DNA of 64,000 nt. Source: Leptodesmis sichuanensis A121. GTDB lineage: Bacteria; Cyanobacteriota; Cyanobacteriia; Leptolyngbyales; Leptolyngbyaceae. Under the pieces are notes generated by a model. The model searched no databases. It worked only from the letters and a program-made list of their open reading frames with translations, and was not told where the DNA came from. This document shows, piece after piece, positions 28,297 to 37,848 of this stretch (positions within the stretch are counted from its first letter, which is position 1; each line of letters starts with the position of its first letter). A program made the translations under genes and the position numbers. The DNA lies in NCBI RefSeq assembly GCF_021379005.1, contig NZ_CP075171.1, positions 62,001-126,000 of the forward strand, read 5' to 3'.

Positions 28297-28815
28297 CTAA
28301 CCACAAACCTCGAACACAAAACTGGCTGCGTCCAGATCTCCTAGCTGAATTCCCTTCAGGACAACTCTCGTCTGAGAAACGCCCTCAAAAGAAACTACAA
28401 CATCCTGACCGACTTGCTTCAAAACCAAATTATCAGCCGTCAAGTCTGCACCCCGAAATATTAGAGTGTCTTTCTCAGCAAGATCACCTTTCGTGCCTCC
28501 AAACCCAGCAATAATTGCTTGTCCCGCTCCCTCAGCGAGTTCAAACATCTTTTGACCGCCCACACCGGAGGGAACGGCTAACAGTAACTGTCCGCCTTCC
28601 ACGTACCGTCCACCCAGAACACTGGTAGAACCAGGTGGGTTAACGATCGTGTGAGCCTGAGCTGTGAACAGATAGGGACTGAATTGAGTTGCGTTGTAGG
28701 ATTCAACTTCCACAATGCCAGAACTTTCCCACTCACCTTTAACCAATGGCTTGTTGAATTGGGATCCCCCAGCATTTTCATCCAAAGCAAAGAGGCGAGT
28801 CACGGCCTGAGTAGT
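28297..28815 (-). pseudogene. 3' part of PhoX-like phosphatase gene, cut off by ISKra4-type insertion
   Basis: This is the C-terminal ~170 residues of the gene whose 5' part lies at 30471-31777. The peptide here begins ...AVTRLFALDENAGG. Removing the element and one target copy joins it in frame to the upstream part, ...[10 protein letters not shown] + AVTRLFALDE. It contains GEWESSGIVEVESYNAT and ends DLDAASFVFEVCG. DTLIFRGADLTADN has the look of the RTX/hemolysin-type beta region sometimes found at the end of secreted cyanobacterial proteins. Not translatable as part of the parent protein in the present state. Confidence 0.88.
28808..28815. repeat. Left target-site duplication of the ISKra4-type element
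   Basis: TGAGTAGT, repeated exactly at 30471-30478 on the other side of the element. Confidence 0.85.
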
Positions 28816-30470
28816 GGGTGCGATGCGAAAAAGATGGCTTTGAGGAGAGGCAGCAAAAGCTGAGAAAAGACAGGATATGCACAATGATCGGTGCAGAGTG
28901 AAAAAACATCCTGTCTCTAGTGAATATGAATATACCTGCAACCCTGGATCTCAACCAAGCCATTGAAACATTTAAGCAAACCATTGCCCCACTGCTGGCC
29001 GTGGGGGAAATTTCCAGTTGGGATGGAGTGGCGTTGAAAGCACGGGAGGAGGCAATCCGCGCCGCGGCTCTGGTGCTAGCCGGCCAGGTGATTGCCCTGC
29101 TGCTGCACGAACTCAGTGAGCATCCAGATAGCCAACGAGAAGCCAACCAACGGACCCGCTCATCACGAGGCTTCATGGCTCGCAGTCAAGGCAAACGCCG
29201 GGTCAAGGTATTAACCGTAGGCAATGTCGTCGTTGAGTTCAAGGTGGGCTACATTCTCAATGGGGTCTCTCAGCAGAAGCGGAAAGGCAAGCGGAAAGCC
29301 GGTCAACGGGGGCCATCCCAGGGACAGGGATTCTATCCCCTGCTGCGTTGGTTGGGACTGGAAGAGCAAGTCAGTCCCCTGGTTTGGAGCGTGGTTGCAG
29401 CGGCAGGGATGCTGTCGAGGTCCTTTGCGCAAGCGACTGAGCAGTTGCAGCAATGGGGCATTGAGTTGAGTGAGAAACGGGTGGTGCGACTGACCTATGG
29501 TTTTGGTCAAATCGGCCTGGCGTTAACCGACCAGTGGCTGGCTCAGTTGCAGCAAGGCCAACTGCCCACTGGCCAGACCTTTGAGGGACAGAGAGTGGGG
29601 TTGAGTGTCGATGGCGGGCGCACCCGGTTGCGATACAACAAACGGGGTAGACGACGGGCGACCAAGCGGCGGGGGTATCGGGGGCATTGGCGAGAACCCA
29701 AACTATTCACCCTCTATGCCATCGATGAGCAGGGCCAGCGCATCAATACAGTCAAATTACCGGTCATTAATGACGGCACCTTTACCGGTATCGAAGGATT
29801 CATGAGCCTACTGGAGATGTATCTGGTCAAATTGGGGGTTGTGCATGCCCAGCAAGTGTTGCTGCTAGCCGATGGCGCTCCTTGGATTTGGCACCGGATT
29901 CCCGCCCTTCTGGAACGCTTGGGCCTGCCCAAAGACCGACTGATTGAGTTGATTGACTTTTACCATGCCAGTCAGCATTTGAAGGATTTTGCTGAGGCGG
30001 CTTTTAGCAAAGCTCAAGTGGCACGGAAATGGTTCGAGGCGGCTCGTTCTAGCCTCAAACGGGGTAAGTTGGCGCAACTCCTGACACAGATGCAGCAGAT
30101 TCTGGCTCAGAAACACACGCGCCAACAACGCAAGGCAATGACAACCCCATTCAACTACTTTAATGACCAACCCCAGCGCTTTGCCTATGGGCAGGTACAG
30201 GCAATGAATCTACCGATTGGCAGTGGAGCCATTGAGAGTCTAATCCGCCAGGTGGTCAACCTGCGGCTCAAGGGAAATGGCAAGTTTTGGTTGCCTGAAC
30301 ATGCAGAAATTCTGCTTCAAGGTCGCTGTTATTGGGCGGCAGGACGATGGGACACCTTCTGTGCTGAAATTTTGACTGCCAAACTCGATGCCAAGCGGCT
30401 AGAAATTGTCGAGCCCAATGCGAGTGACTTAGCGGTGGCCTAACCTACCCATTTTTTCCGCTTGGCACCC
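28816..30470 (+). mobile_element. ISKra4-family insertion sequence, complete, 1655 bp
   Basis: Left terminus begins GGGTGCGATGCGAAAAA and the complement of the right terminus begins GGGTGCCAAGCGGAAAAA. These are imperfect terminal inverted repeats of about 25 bases with GGG ends, as in the ISKra4 family. The element is flanked by an exact 8-bp duplication TGAGTAGT and carries one intact transposase. It interrupts a PhoX-like gene. The undamaged duplication and ORF suggest recent transposition. Confidence 0.9.
28920..30443 (+). CDS. ISKra4-family transposase
   Basis: 507 residues. DDE-type transposase recognised by [19 protein letters not shown] (first catalytic Asp), [20 protein letters not shown] (second Asp) and the late [21 protein letters not shown] (catalytic Glu), which is the ISKra4/ISAzba1-type arrangement. 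An inverted repeat GACAGGAT...ATCCTGTC lies just ahead of the start and may form a leader hairpin. GTG at 28920 or ATG at 28926 could be the start. Confidence 0.93.
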   Translation: MNMNIPATLDLNQAIETFKQTIAPLLAVGEISSWDGVALKAREEAIRAAALVLAGQVIALLLHELSEHPDSQREANQRTRSSRGFMARSQGKRRVKVLTVGNVVVEFKVGYILNGVSQQKRKGKRKAGQRGPSQGQGFYPLLRWLGLEEQVSPLVWSVVAAAGMLSRSFAQATEQLQQWGIELSEKRVVRLTYGFGQIGLALTDQWLAQLQQGQLPTGQTFEGQRVGLSVDGGRTRLRYNKRGRRRATKRRGYRGHWREPKLFTLYAIDEQGQRINTVKLPVINDGTFTGIEGFMSLLEMYLVKLGVVHAQQVLLLADGAPWIWHRIPALLERLGLPKDRLIELIDFYHASQHLKDFAEAAFSKAQVARKWFEAARSSLKRGKLAQLLTQMQQILAQKHTRQQRKAMTTPFNYFNDQPQRFAYGQVQAMNLPIGSGAIESLIRQVVNLRLKGNGKFWLPEHAEILLQGRCYWAAGRWDTFCAEILTAKLDAKRLEIVEPNASDLAVA

Positions 30471-30478
30471 TGAGTAGT
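30471..30478. repeat. Right target-site duplication of the ISKra4-type element
   Basis: TGAGTAGT, identical to 28808-28815. Confidence 0.85.
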
Positions 30479-31777
30479 TGGGTCAAAAGACCAGATGCTA
30501 GCTTCCCGGTTTTCTGCCAGCATTAATGCACCGCCAAAGGCCGTTTCATCTTCCATCAATAAGACGTTGCCATTCTTATCAACCACTATGTTGTCGTAGC
30601 TTACACCTGTACCAGCCCCCCCTTTCAGCACCAGTTCAAAATCAGCGATCGGTGCAGTGGGATCGGCAGCATTCAGGCTAAAGCGATAGAGTCTGCCATA
30701 GGGGTTTTCTGCTTCTTCTGGTGTCGTAGCCGTTCCACCAGCAGATCCCTGGCCCAGCTTATTCGTGGTGCCCGTAGTAACGAAGTAGAACGTGCCGGGA
30801 TTGTTTGGATCTTCGGCAATATCCTCCAGGCGCTGGAAGTTGGTAGACCGTCCGGTGGCATTCACAAAATTGCTGAGGGCGGTTCCTGTGGCTTGAGGAG
30901 TGCCATCTGGGTTGAATATGGCTGAGCGATCGACTTTAGTCCAACTAGCGGTTAAAGCGATATTGGCCGCAATTTGTCCTTCAAACTCTGCACCATCAAC
31001 CCGCAGAACATACAAGTCCCCATTATTGAAGCCATTGGGATCGCTAACGGTCTTGCGCCCCACATACATATACAGTTCACCGTCCGCGGTATCTTCGGTA
31101 GATAGCAACACGGTCAGATCAGAATTGGTAGGACGATACTGTGACGGTGCAATAATATTTTCCTTGGCGTAACGTCCTAGACCATCCAGGGAAAGGGCAT
31201 TACCGTCCGGGGAAACCGCCCAACCCCGGCTATTGCCATCGCTTTCCTCAGGAGCAAAAAAGAACGGAACTTCTTCACCTGTGCTATCCCAAAAGCCATA
31301 GCTGGCTAAATAGGCTGAGCAAAATCGGCTAAAGCTAAAGGCCGCTCCAGTTTCGCTGGTATATTTTCCGGTTTCCAGGTTAAGAGTGTAGGTGCCTGTA
31401 CTATCGGTTGCGGTTTCAATCAGGTTTTTACCGCCAATCACATTCCAGTTTTGATCAAAGACATACAGAGAGACTCTGGCTCCTTGAATTTGTCCCGGAA
31501 CAGTACTGGATATATCAGAAAGGATGGGAGATCCCGAAGATGTCGCGGCTCCAATTTCGTGATTAACAAATACATAATTGTAGTTATCACGAGTATAAAC
31601 ACCTAGCCCATCAGGAATTCCCACGAAGGCATAGGTAGCCGTGCTACTCGCTCGAAAGCTGGAAATTGTACCTTCCAGCAAGGGAACTTCGTCTCCTACT
31701 GTAAGCAACGGTAGAGGCTGATAGTCAGTCGTCAAACTCGTGATATAGGGGCTAGCAAGTGAAGATGTGGTAATCAT
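30471..31777 (-). pseudogene. 5' part of PhoX-like (DUF839) phosphatase gene, interrupted by ISKra4-type element
   Basis: From ATG 31777 the product runs about 435 residues up to [10 protein letters not shown], then reads nine residues into the IS (GAKRKKWVG) and stops at 30440. A TTG at 31822 would add [15 protein letters not shown], which comes from a tandem 21-bp duplication and is probably untranslated. The body resembles PhoX/DUF839 alkaline phosphatases or phytase-like proteins: [39 protein letters not shown] and [10 protein letters not shown], which contribute acidic metal ligands in the family. The rebuilt protein would be about 605 residues. Cyanobacterial PhoX proteins release phosphate from organic esters outside the cell, calcium-dependent. 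Confidence 0.85.
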
Positions 31778-31778
31778 A

Positions 31779-31820
31779 GATGTTGAATTCTTTCTGAACG
31801 ATGTTGAATTCTTTCTAAAC
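31779..31820. repeat. 21-bp tandem duplication in the PhoX-like gene leader
   Basis: GATGTTGAATTCTTTCTGAAC (31779-31799) is followed directly by a copy differing at one base (31800-31820). It lies just before the likely ATG of the PhoX-like gene on the minus strand. Confidence 0.85.
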
Positions 31821-31821
31821 A

Positions 31822-32101
31822 ACAGACATGAAAAGGCAATCCCTTAGCCTAAGAGGTGTAGACATAAAATTGCACAGAAGGAGTCTGCTTCCGTGCTATA
31901 GCATCCCAGGTAAAGGTTAAAGTAGGATTTAATTTGAGTTAACGGTTGTTTTTTATACAATAGCTTTTGCATTACCTAAAGATTTCAGGTAGAAATGCAG
32001 GCATAGAATCATTTTTTTTAATCAAACGATAAACATAAAACCGCACTCCTTAATGTAATGAGATCGAGAGATACTATTGTTCATACAGCGTATCAATATT
32101 T
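31822..32101. other. Spacer between PhoX-like gene start and the cDPGS-like gene
   Basis: AT-rich, with T-runs near 31950 and 32013. Apart from the Pho-box candidate, no gene or RNA structure was recognised. Confidence 0.5.
31906..31945 (-). promoter_or_regulatory. Possible Pho box upstream of the PhoX-like gene
   Basis: Read on the minus strand, the element TTTAACCT (31914-31921) exactly fits the cyanobacterial PhoB/SphR half-site YTTAAYCW. Weaker matches GTTAACTC and TTAAATCC lie upstream at 11-base spacing (8-base box plus 3). TATAGC follows about 20 bases downstream and could be a -10 element. Phosphate control is inferred only. Confidence 0.35.
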
Positions 32102-33475
32102 CTATGAGCGACTATTGAGAAACCGTCCAAGTTGATTACCGAGGCTGGGTTCGCCGATTTCGGCAAATTCATAGCGAGCACGCAGAATGGGTTTATTCAC
32201 CTGAATCAGTGCTCCCAGGTTAATGGGAGTGGCGGCGACCACCAGGTCAGCCTCCGCCTGATTAATGGTTTGCTGCAAGCCTGCCAGTTGAGTAGCGGAA
32301 TAGCCCATTGCCGGAAGAATAGCTCCAATGTGGGGATATTGGGTGTAAACAGCGGCAATTTCGGGCACTGCATAGGGGCGGGGATCAACAATTTCAGCCG
32401 GTTGAGCCTGGGTTGTGGCCACATAACCTGCTCCATAGGGCATACCGCCGTGCGTCGTCGTGGGGCCATCTTCTACCACCAGCACCCGTTTGCCTCGTAC
32501 CCGATCGCTCTCCTCTAACTGAATTGGAGAAGCCGCCCGCACGATCGTCGCTCTGGGATTGATGCTGCGGACGGTTTCAGTCACCTGCTGGACTGCTGCC
32601 GTTGCGGCTGCATTCACTTTGGCAATCACCACCACATCTGCCATGCGCAACACGGTTTCCCCGGGATGATGAGTGGTTTCGTGACCGGGACGTAGAGGAT
32701 CTACCAGAACAATGTGCAAATCGGGAACCAGGAAGGGGAAATCATTGTTGCCCCCGTCCCAGAGAATCATGTCGGCTTCTGAGGCGGCTTGCGCAACGAT
32801 CCGGCTATAGTCTACCCCGGCATACACCACATTGCCGATCGCCAGATGGGGTTCGTATTCTTCCCGTTCTTCGATCGTGCAATGAGCGGCATCCAGGTCG
32901 GCCAGGGAGGCAAAGCGTTGTACGGCCTGTTGGGCCAGATCGCCGTAGGGCATGGGATGACGCAGAACGGCCACTCTCAGTCCGCGTTGTCGCAACTGTT
33001 TGGAAAGCCAGCGAGCGGTTTGAGATTTGCCGCACCCCGTTCGGACTGCAGACACGGCAATCACGGGAATGGGAGCTTTCAGCATGGTGTGAGTTGGCCC
33101 CAACAGGATGAAGTCAGCCCCCTGAGCCAAAGCACGGGAGGCAACGTGCATTACCTGAGCATGGGGAACATCGCTGTAGGCAAACACCACCTGGTTGATC
33201 GCGAACTTTTGACACAGATCTTCCAACTGTGATTCAGGCAAGATAGGAATGCCATCTGGGTAGAGCGAGCCAGCCAGGGAAGCCGGATAGCAGCGATCGC
33301 TGATACCGGTAATCTGAGTCGCGGTAAAGGCCACTACTTCATACTCCGGATGATCTCGGTAAACCTGATTAAAATTATGAAAATCTCGACCTGCTGCACC
33401 CAGAATCAGCACTCGGATGGGCGATCGATGATTTGATGGAAGACTTTTTTGAATGGATTGTTGTGGCTCGTTCAT
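32102..33475 (-). CDS. Cyclic 2,3-diphosphoglycerate synthetase-like P-loop protein
   Basis: 457 residues from ATG 33475 with AGGT at a good distance; a longer frame reaches 33535. An N-terminal Rossmann-like region (RVLILGAAGRDFHNF) is followed by a P-loop AVRTGCGKSQTARW (GCGKS about residues 147-151), ILWDGGNNDFPF, LVDPLRPGHETTHHPGE and a C-terminal VLVVEDGPTTTHGGMPYGAG. This order matches the archaeal cyclic 2,3-diphosphoglycerate synthetase family (COG2403), an ATP-dependent enzyme making an osmolyte/thermoprotectant. Bacterial homologues are annotated as GTPases with unproven role. It lies between the PhoX-like and FtsX-type genes on the same strand, without close spacing. Function should be treated as unknown. 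Confidence 0.75.
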   Translation of the reverse strand: MNEPQQSIQKSLPSNHRSPIRVLILGAAGRDFHNFNQVYRDHPEYEVVAFTATQITGISDRCYPASLAGSLYPDGIPILPESQLEDLCQKFAINQVVFAYSDVPHAQVMHVASRALAQGADFILLGPTHTMLKAPIPVIAVSAVRTGCGKSQTARWLSKQLRQRGLRVAVLRHPMPYGDLAQQAVQRFASLADLDAAHCTIEEREEYEPHLAIGNVVYAGVDYSRIVAQAASEADMILWDGGNNDFPFLVPDLHIVLVDPLRPGHETTHHPGETVLRMADVVVIAKVNAAATAAVQQVTETVRSINPRATIVRAASPIQLEESDRVRGKRVLVVEDGPTTTHGGMPYGAGYVATTQAQPAEIVDPRPYAVPEIAAVYTQYPHIGAILPAMGYSATQLAGLQQTINQAEADLVVAATPINLGALIQVNKPILRARYEFAEIGEPSLGNQLGRFLNSRS

Positions 33476-33666
33476 AGTAATACCTGATTCAATCAAAAAT
33501 ATGGTAAGATGAATCTTATTTTTTGCGTATAACAATCAAGTCAGTATCACATCCTTATTTAATCCAAAATCAAAAATCTAAAATCTAAATCTTGTCTAAG
33601 TACAGAACCGTAGTTTCTCTGGTAGGAAAACGACCGTTTTCTTGTTGGACTTGGTTGAAAATCAAC

Positions 33667-36030
33667 TTACTCGCTTGTTTTTAATACCGTAATTAAATCT
33701 AAGCGCCTCAATTGATGATTAATAAACAGACCTGATAGCAGAGCCGCGATCGCAATCACACTAAAGGAAAATAGGTAACTGGCCTTGGTAACAATCAACG
33801 GAAAGCGGTAAAGTTCGGTGTTATAGGCGAGGGTGAGCAGAGCGGCCAGACCATAACCTAAAGCCCACCCAACCGGAATCGCCGCAACTGTTAAGACGGC
33901 CTGTTCTCCTAACAAAACTACTGCAATTTGCCGTTGAGAAAAGCCAATGATTCGCAGGGTTGCCAGTTCTCGGCTGCGTTCTGAAAGGGAAATCCGGGCA
34001 GCGTTGTAAATTACGCCAAAGGCGATGACGCAGGCAAAGATAACCTCCGTCACGTTCATGATCTGTTGACTGCGGGCGATCGTCTCTTGCATATGTTGCA
34101 TCATGGCCTGCCGGAGAGAGACGCTGGCTACCGCAGGAGTTCGTTTCAGGAGGGAATACAGGTCATCTAACTGACGCACATCCACCGCCAGAAAAGCGCC
34201 GGATATAGTTTCTCCTTCCTGCATCAGTCGATTCAGGGCATGAATATCCATATAAGCAGAAACGCCCAGCAGTTCATCGATCGTTCCTGCTACAAGTACG
34301 GTGCGAATTGGACGATCGCCTTCCAGAACTTCCACCGTTAAGCGATCGCCCGGTTTCACGTGCAACAGTTCCGCCAATTTGGTCGTCAGCAGCATCCCAT
34401 CCGGCGGGAGAGGAACGGGATTGAGATTGAGATCGACCAACTGCCGCAATTCTCCCTGCGGTTCTAATCCCAAAATGGCAATTTGACGCGAGCGATGGTC
34501 GTACCGTAAGCGGGCAGACACAGAGCGAAAAGGTTCGGCATACAGCACTCCCGGTAAGCTAGAAACGTCATATCGGGCACGGGCAGAACGAGGTTGATTA
34601 AACAGAATCGTGACATCATCTCGCTGAATGATGCGAAATTGCACATCCATCAGATAGTCCATGGCATCAAAGGAGAAGTGCCCCACCACTAATAGAGCAA
34701 CCGCCAGGGAAATTCCGATGATAGACAGCACAGACTGAATCGGTTTACGTTCCAGATTACGGAGAATAATTCGACCCACAGGAGACAACCAGCGTTGTAA
34801 CCCCAAGCGCTCCATGATAGTGCGGCGAAACTGGGCAGGAGGTTCGGGACGCATCGCTTCGGCAGGAGGCAGAGAGATCGCTCGTTTGACCGCCGCAAAA
34901 GCCCCCAGCAAAGCCGAACCAGCACTGATCAGAATGGCGACGATCGCGGTTCCCGGTTGTACCTCATACTGCAACAGGGGAAAGCGGTAAAACTCGGTAT
35001 ACAGACGGGTTAGAGAAGAACCCAACCAGAGGCCCGTAAGGGTGCCGATCGCCGTTCCCACAAACACAATCACCAGCACCAGTTTGAGAAAGTGACTACC
35101 GATTTGCCAATTGCTGTAGCCAAAGGCTTTCAGAATAGCGATCTGATCGCGTTGGGTGCTGATTAGCCGGGTCAGGACAATGTGCAGCAAAAAGGCTCCA
35201 ATGCCCAGAAAAATTGCGGGTAGGATCATTGCATGCGCCTTAAGCTGGGTAATCTCGTCGGATATAAAGCGATGGGAAATCTGATCCTTGCGCTGAATCG
35301 CCCCAAAGCCACCGTAGGGAGTCAGGAGGCGATCCAACCGAAAGATGACATCGCTCACATTCGCTCCTGGACTGAGGGTTAAGGCCACATCGTTAAAGGC
35401 TCCATCCATATCGAAGGCCGTTCCCACCGCTTTCTGCCCCATCCATAGCACCCCGAATCGTTGATTATCGGGGAAAAAATCTCCAGGGCGAATTTCATAC
35501 ACATACTCTGGAGAGAGGGCAATGCCAACAATTCGCAGCGATTGCCAACGACCGTTGATGATGGCTCCCAAGCGATCGCCCAGTTGCAAATGATTGGCGA
35601 TCGCAAAAGCTTCACTGACCAGCACTTCGTCCGCCTGACCCGGTTCGATATAGCGTCCCTGTCGCAGATACAAATCATTTAACATAAGGCGTGGGGTTTC
35701 AGGAATGGACACCAACCGTCCTGTGGCAGGCTCTCGATGACCGGGAATATCCAGAGTAACTTCCATGACAATTCGGGTTTGTACCTGCGCCACACCCGGA
35801 ATGGCACGAATTTGTTCTATTAGAGAATCTGGTGCCCGCTTCAGTTGCGCAAATACCTGAGCAAAACGGTACTGGTCGTAATAGGCCGCCTGGGTTAGTT
35901 TCAAGGATTGATAGGTGCCACTCATGGCAACGAAAATGGCAATGCCACAGGCGACGATCAACGAGATCGCCAGCACCTGTCCCCACAAATGCCACAAATC
36001 CCGGATCAGTTTTTTATCCAGTGCCTGCAT
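33667..36030 (-). CDS. FtsX-like ABC transporter permease (two-module)
   Basis: 787 residues with a duplicated MacB-periplasmic/FtsX architecture. It has an N-terminal membrane helix at residues about 14-36, a periplasmic domain, and a first FtsX block of three helices (about 270-390, with ILKAFGYSNWQIGSHFL). A central helix (SVLSIIGISLAVALLVVGHF, ~435-455) is followed by a second periplasmic domain and a second FtsX block to the C-terminus (SRELATLRIIGFSQRQIAVVLLGEQAVLT). Such permeases usually work with a cytoplasmic ATPase and often an HlyD-like adaptor (DevBCA/MacAB type). Neither is adjacent; upstream is an IS remnant. Substrate unknown. Start ATG at 36030. Confidence 0.9.
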   Translation of the reverse strand: MQALDKKLIRDLWHLWGQVLAISLIVACGIAIFVAMSGTYQSLKLTQAAYYDQYRFAQVFAQLKRAPDSLIEQIRAIPGVAQVQTRIVMEVTLDIPGHREPATGRLVSIPETPRLMLNDLYLRQGRYIEPGQADEVLVSEAFAIANHLQLGDRLGAIINGRWQSLRIVGIALSPEYVYEIRPGDFFPDNQRFGVLWMGQKAVGTAFDMDGAFNDVALTLSPGANVSDVIFRLDRLLTPYGGFGAIQRKDQISHRFISDEITQLKAHAMILPAIFLGIGAFLLHIVLTRLISTQRDQIAILKAFGYSNWQIGSHFLKLVLVIVFVGTAIGTLTGLWLGSSLTRLYTEFYRFPLLQYEVQPGTAIVAILISAGSALLGAFAAVKRAISLPPAEAMRPEPPAQFRRTIMERLGLQRWLSPVGRIILRNLERKPIQSVLSIIGISLAVALLVVGHFSFDAMDYLMDVQFRIIQRDDVTILFNQPRSARARYDVSSLPGVLYAEPFRSVSARLRYDHRSRQIAILGLEPQGELRQLVDLNLNPVPLPPDGMLLTTKLAELLHVKPGDRLTVEVLEGDRPIRTVLVAGTIDELLGVSAYMDIHALNRLMQEGETISGAFLAVDVRQLDDLYSLLKRTPAVASVSLRQAMMQHMQETIARSQQIMNVTEVIFACVIAFGVIYNAARISLSERSRELATLRIIGFSQRQIAVVLLGEQAVLTVAAIPVGWALGYGLAALLTLAYNTELYRFPLIVTKASYLFSFSVIAIAALLSGLFINHQLRRLDLITVLKTSE

Positions 36031-36337
36031 AGTGATCGACTTAACTCACCTATGTCCTACTTTGCCAGCAAAACATGAGGAACTTGTGAGGGGGACGATC
36101 GGGCGATCGCCTGCTTTCACCCGCCTTTCCAGATCTGGCACTAAGCATTGATTAAATTTTTGCTGCGGGGAAACAGAGTGTGATCGCCTTAGATTACCTT
36201 CCAACAAAAACCAGGTTGCATAATCAGGATGTGGCAGGCGATCGCGTCGCACAATCAAAGCTACCACAACATCAAAGCTGGCAGGATGGGTTAGTGGGTT
36301 GGCGTTGAGTATAGCGAAAACCAACAAAGAATAGCTC
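36031..36337. other. Upstream region of the FtsX-type permease
   Basis: 307 bases containing two HIP1 octamers. No known gene was recognised. A minus-strand reading frame here has no recognisable product and is left out. Confidence 0.45.
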
Positions 36338-36970
36338 AGATCTTGCACCTTTCCCAATCAGCCGGGTCAGGCAAGGATTTGAGGACAATTTCAAACCCAT
36401 ACTGTGCGGCAATATCTGCACTCATTCGGATCTGTTTGAGGAGTTGAAACCAGACAATCGAGGGCAATAAAGTTTCCAGTGCCAAGCGACTGGCCGTTTT
36501 CCACTCCAGCACAGGGGGCAGTGAGCATTGCTCAACCCAGTGCGCTAACAGATCAGCAATCAGCGACAGAATCAGCCAACGATACCCCCCCCAACTTGGT
36601 TGCTTGGCCAAAACAAGGCAGACCAAACTGATGTTGAGCGGTTTTGAAAAAGCCCTCAATGGCCCAACGTTATTGAGAAACTCGCCTGACGGGTGGTTCG
36701 AATTACCCCACGAGTAGACCAGTTGTAGCGATTGAGCAATCGACTTAAGGAACTGGCAGATTTAACGGAGGCATGAGCAGGCAATGCATGACCTTGAGCG
36801 TCTAAAAACAGTCCCAATAGAGCCTTGAGACTGGCTTTTTGATAGGCACTAGGCATCAAGCAGAGGAGGCTATACACTAGCCCTTGGGCGTGTTGAAGAA
36901 TGGTTTCCATGACCGTCTTCTGAATTGTTTTTACTACGCCCTTTCTTTCAGATTTTGGCTCCTTTGGCAA
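36336..36970 (-). pseudogene. IS4-type transposase remnant with internal deletion and frame break
   Basis: Two pieces. Upstream (36656-36970) encodes an N-terminal fragment with the family string SSLSRLLNRYNWSTRGVIRTTRQA. Downstream (36336-36659), in a different frame, encodes a C-terminal fragment (SLIADLLAHWVEQCSLPPVLEWK). The catalytic DDE core that should lie between them is absent. The last codon overlaps the element's left terminal repeat. Confidence 0.8.
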
Positions 36971-36996
36971 CCCTTACTGAGAATGGTGCAAGATCT
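36338..36996 (-). mobile_element. Decayed insertion sequence with matching ends
   Basis: The left end AGATCTTGCACCTTTC (36338-36353) and the complement of the right end, AGATCTTGCACCATTC (36981-36996), match at 15 of 16 bases. Inside are only transposase fragments. No flanking duplication is visible, so a deletion or old insertion is likely. Confidence 0.75.
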
Positions 36997-37010
36997 CAGT
37001 AGAAGCAGTT

Positions 37011-37742
37011 TTGCCCTGCTCCCTGTGCTCCCTACAGGCTGAGTGCGATCGCGCCATCCCTGACACTCATGGAACAAGTGTTAACTATGAAGAGTATGAA
37101 GAACTGTTCAAACACCTGGGACAGGGACGACATCAAAGCTGTGTCGTGTTAACCAGTCGCGAAGTACCGAAACGAGTGCAGCAACTGGCAGGCACTCAAC
37201 TCTCGATCCGGGTCTTCCCCGTGTCAGGATTACAGCCGGCACAAGCGCAACAGATCTTTAGTACCAGAGGCGTTTTTCAGGGAAGCTCATCGGAGTGGAG
37301 CCGATTGATTACCTATTACGGTGGCAATCCTTATCTATTGGAGAGTCTTGCAGCCACAATTCAGTATCTATTTGATGGTAGCCTGACAACATTTTTCGAC
37401 CACAATGTTCTGATTTTCGAGGATGTTCGTAAGTTGCTTGATCAACAGTTTGCTTGCTTATCTCCCCTAGAGCAGGAAATCATGCAAGTCCTTGCCACTC
37501 AGGATATGGCCTGCTCCTTTGCCCATCTGCGATCGCGCCTTTCTGCCATCCCCACAACAGATTTGTTAGAAGCACTGCAATCTCTGAAAGCTCGATCGCT
37601 ACTTGAAAAAACAACTGCTTATGTTTCTCTGCAACCCCTACTGCAAGATTATCTCAGGGAAAAATATCTAAACAACGCACTATCCGTCTCTAAGGCCACC
37701 CCTGAATTTAAGACATTCACACCAGTTGCCCAGCGTTATTAG
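37011..37742 (+). pseudogene. C-terminal fragment of a STAND (NB-ARC-like) NTPase
   Basis: The recognisable part begins near 37080 (NYEEYEELFKHLGQGRHQSC) and continues with VVLTSREVPKRVQQL (sensor-1-type R after the S-R-E motif), GNPYLLESLAATIQYLFDGS (GxP motif) and a winged-helix stretch (LLDQQFACLSPLEQEIMQVL). These belong to the second half of the NTPase of NB-ARC/WD40 proteins that are common in filamentous cyanobacteria. The P-loop and Walker B are missing upstream, where the decayed IS begins 15 bases before the frame. No WD40 or TPR sensor follows the NTPase. The gene is broken, and probably non-functional. Confidence 0.72.
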
Positions 37743-37848
37743 TTTTCACGGTGAACTCACCTGCTTTCTTTCCATCTGTCCTGTCTGTTGCAGGCCGTGC
37801 GTGCTTTTGAAGATGGCATCATAAGTTTAGGGTGAGTTAGCGACAGTT

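Noticed and set aside
36046-36357. A 103-codon minus-strand frame upstream of the FtsX permease
   Set aside because: No recognisable motif; its end overlaps the decayed IS terminus and it lies in HIP1-rich spacer. Treated as chance.
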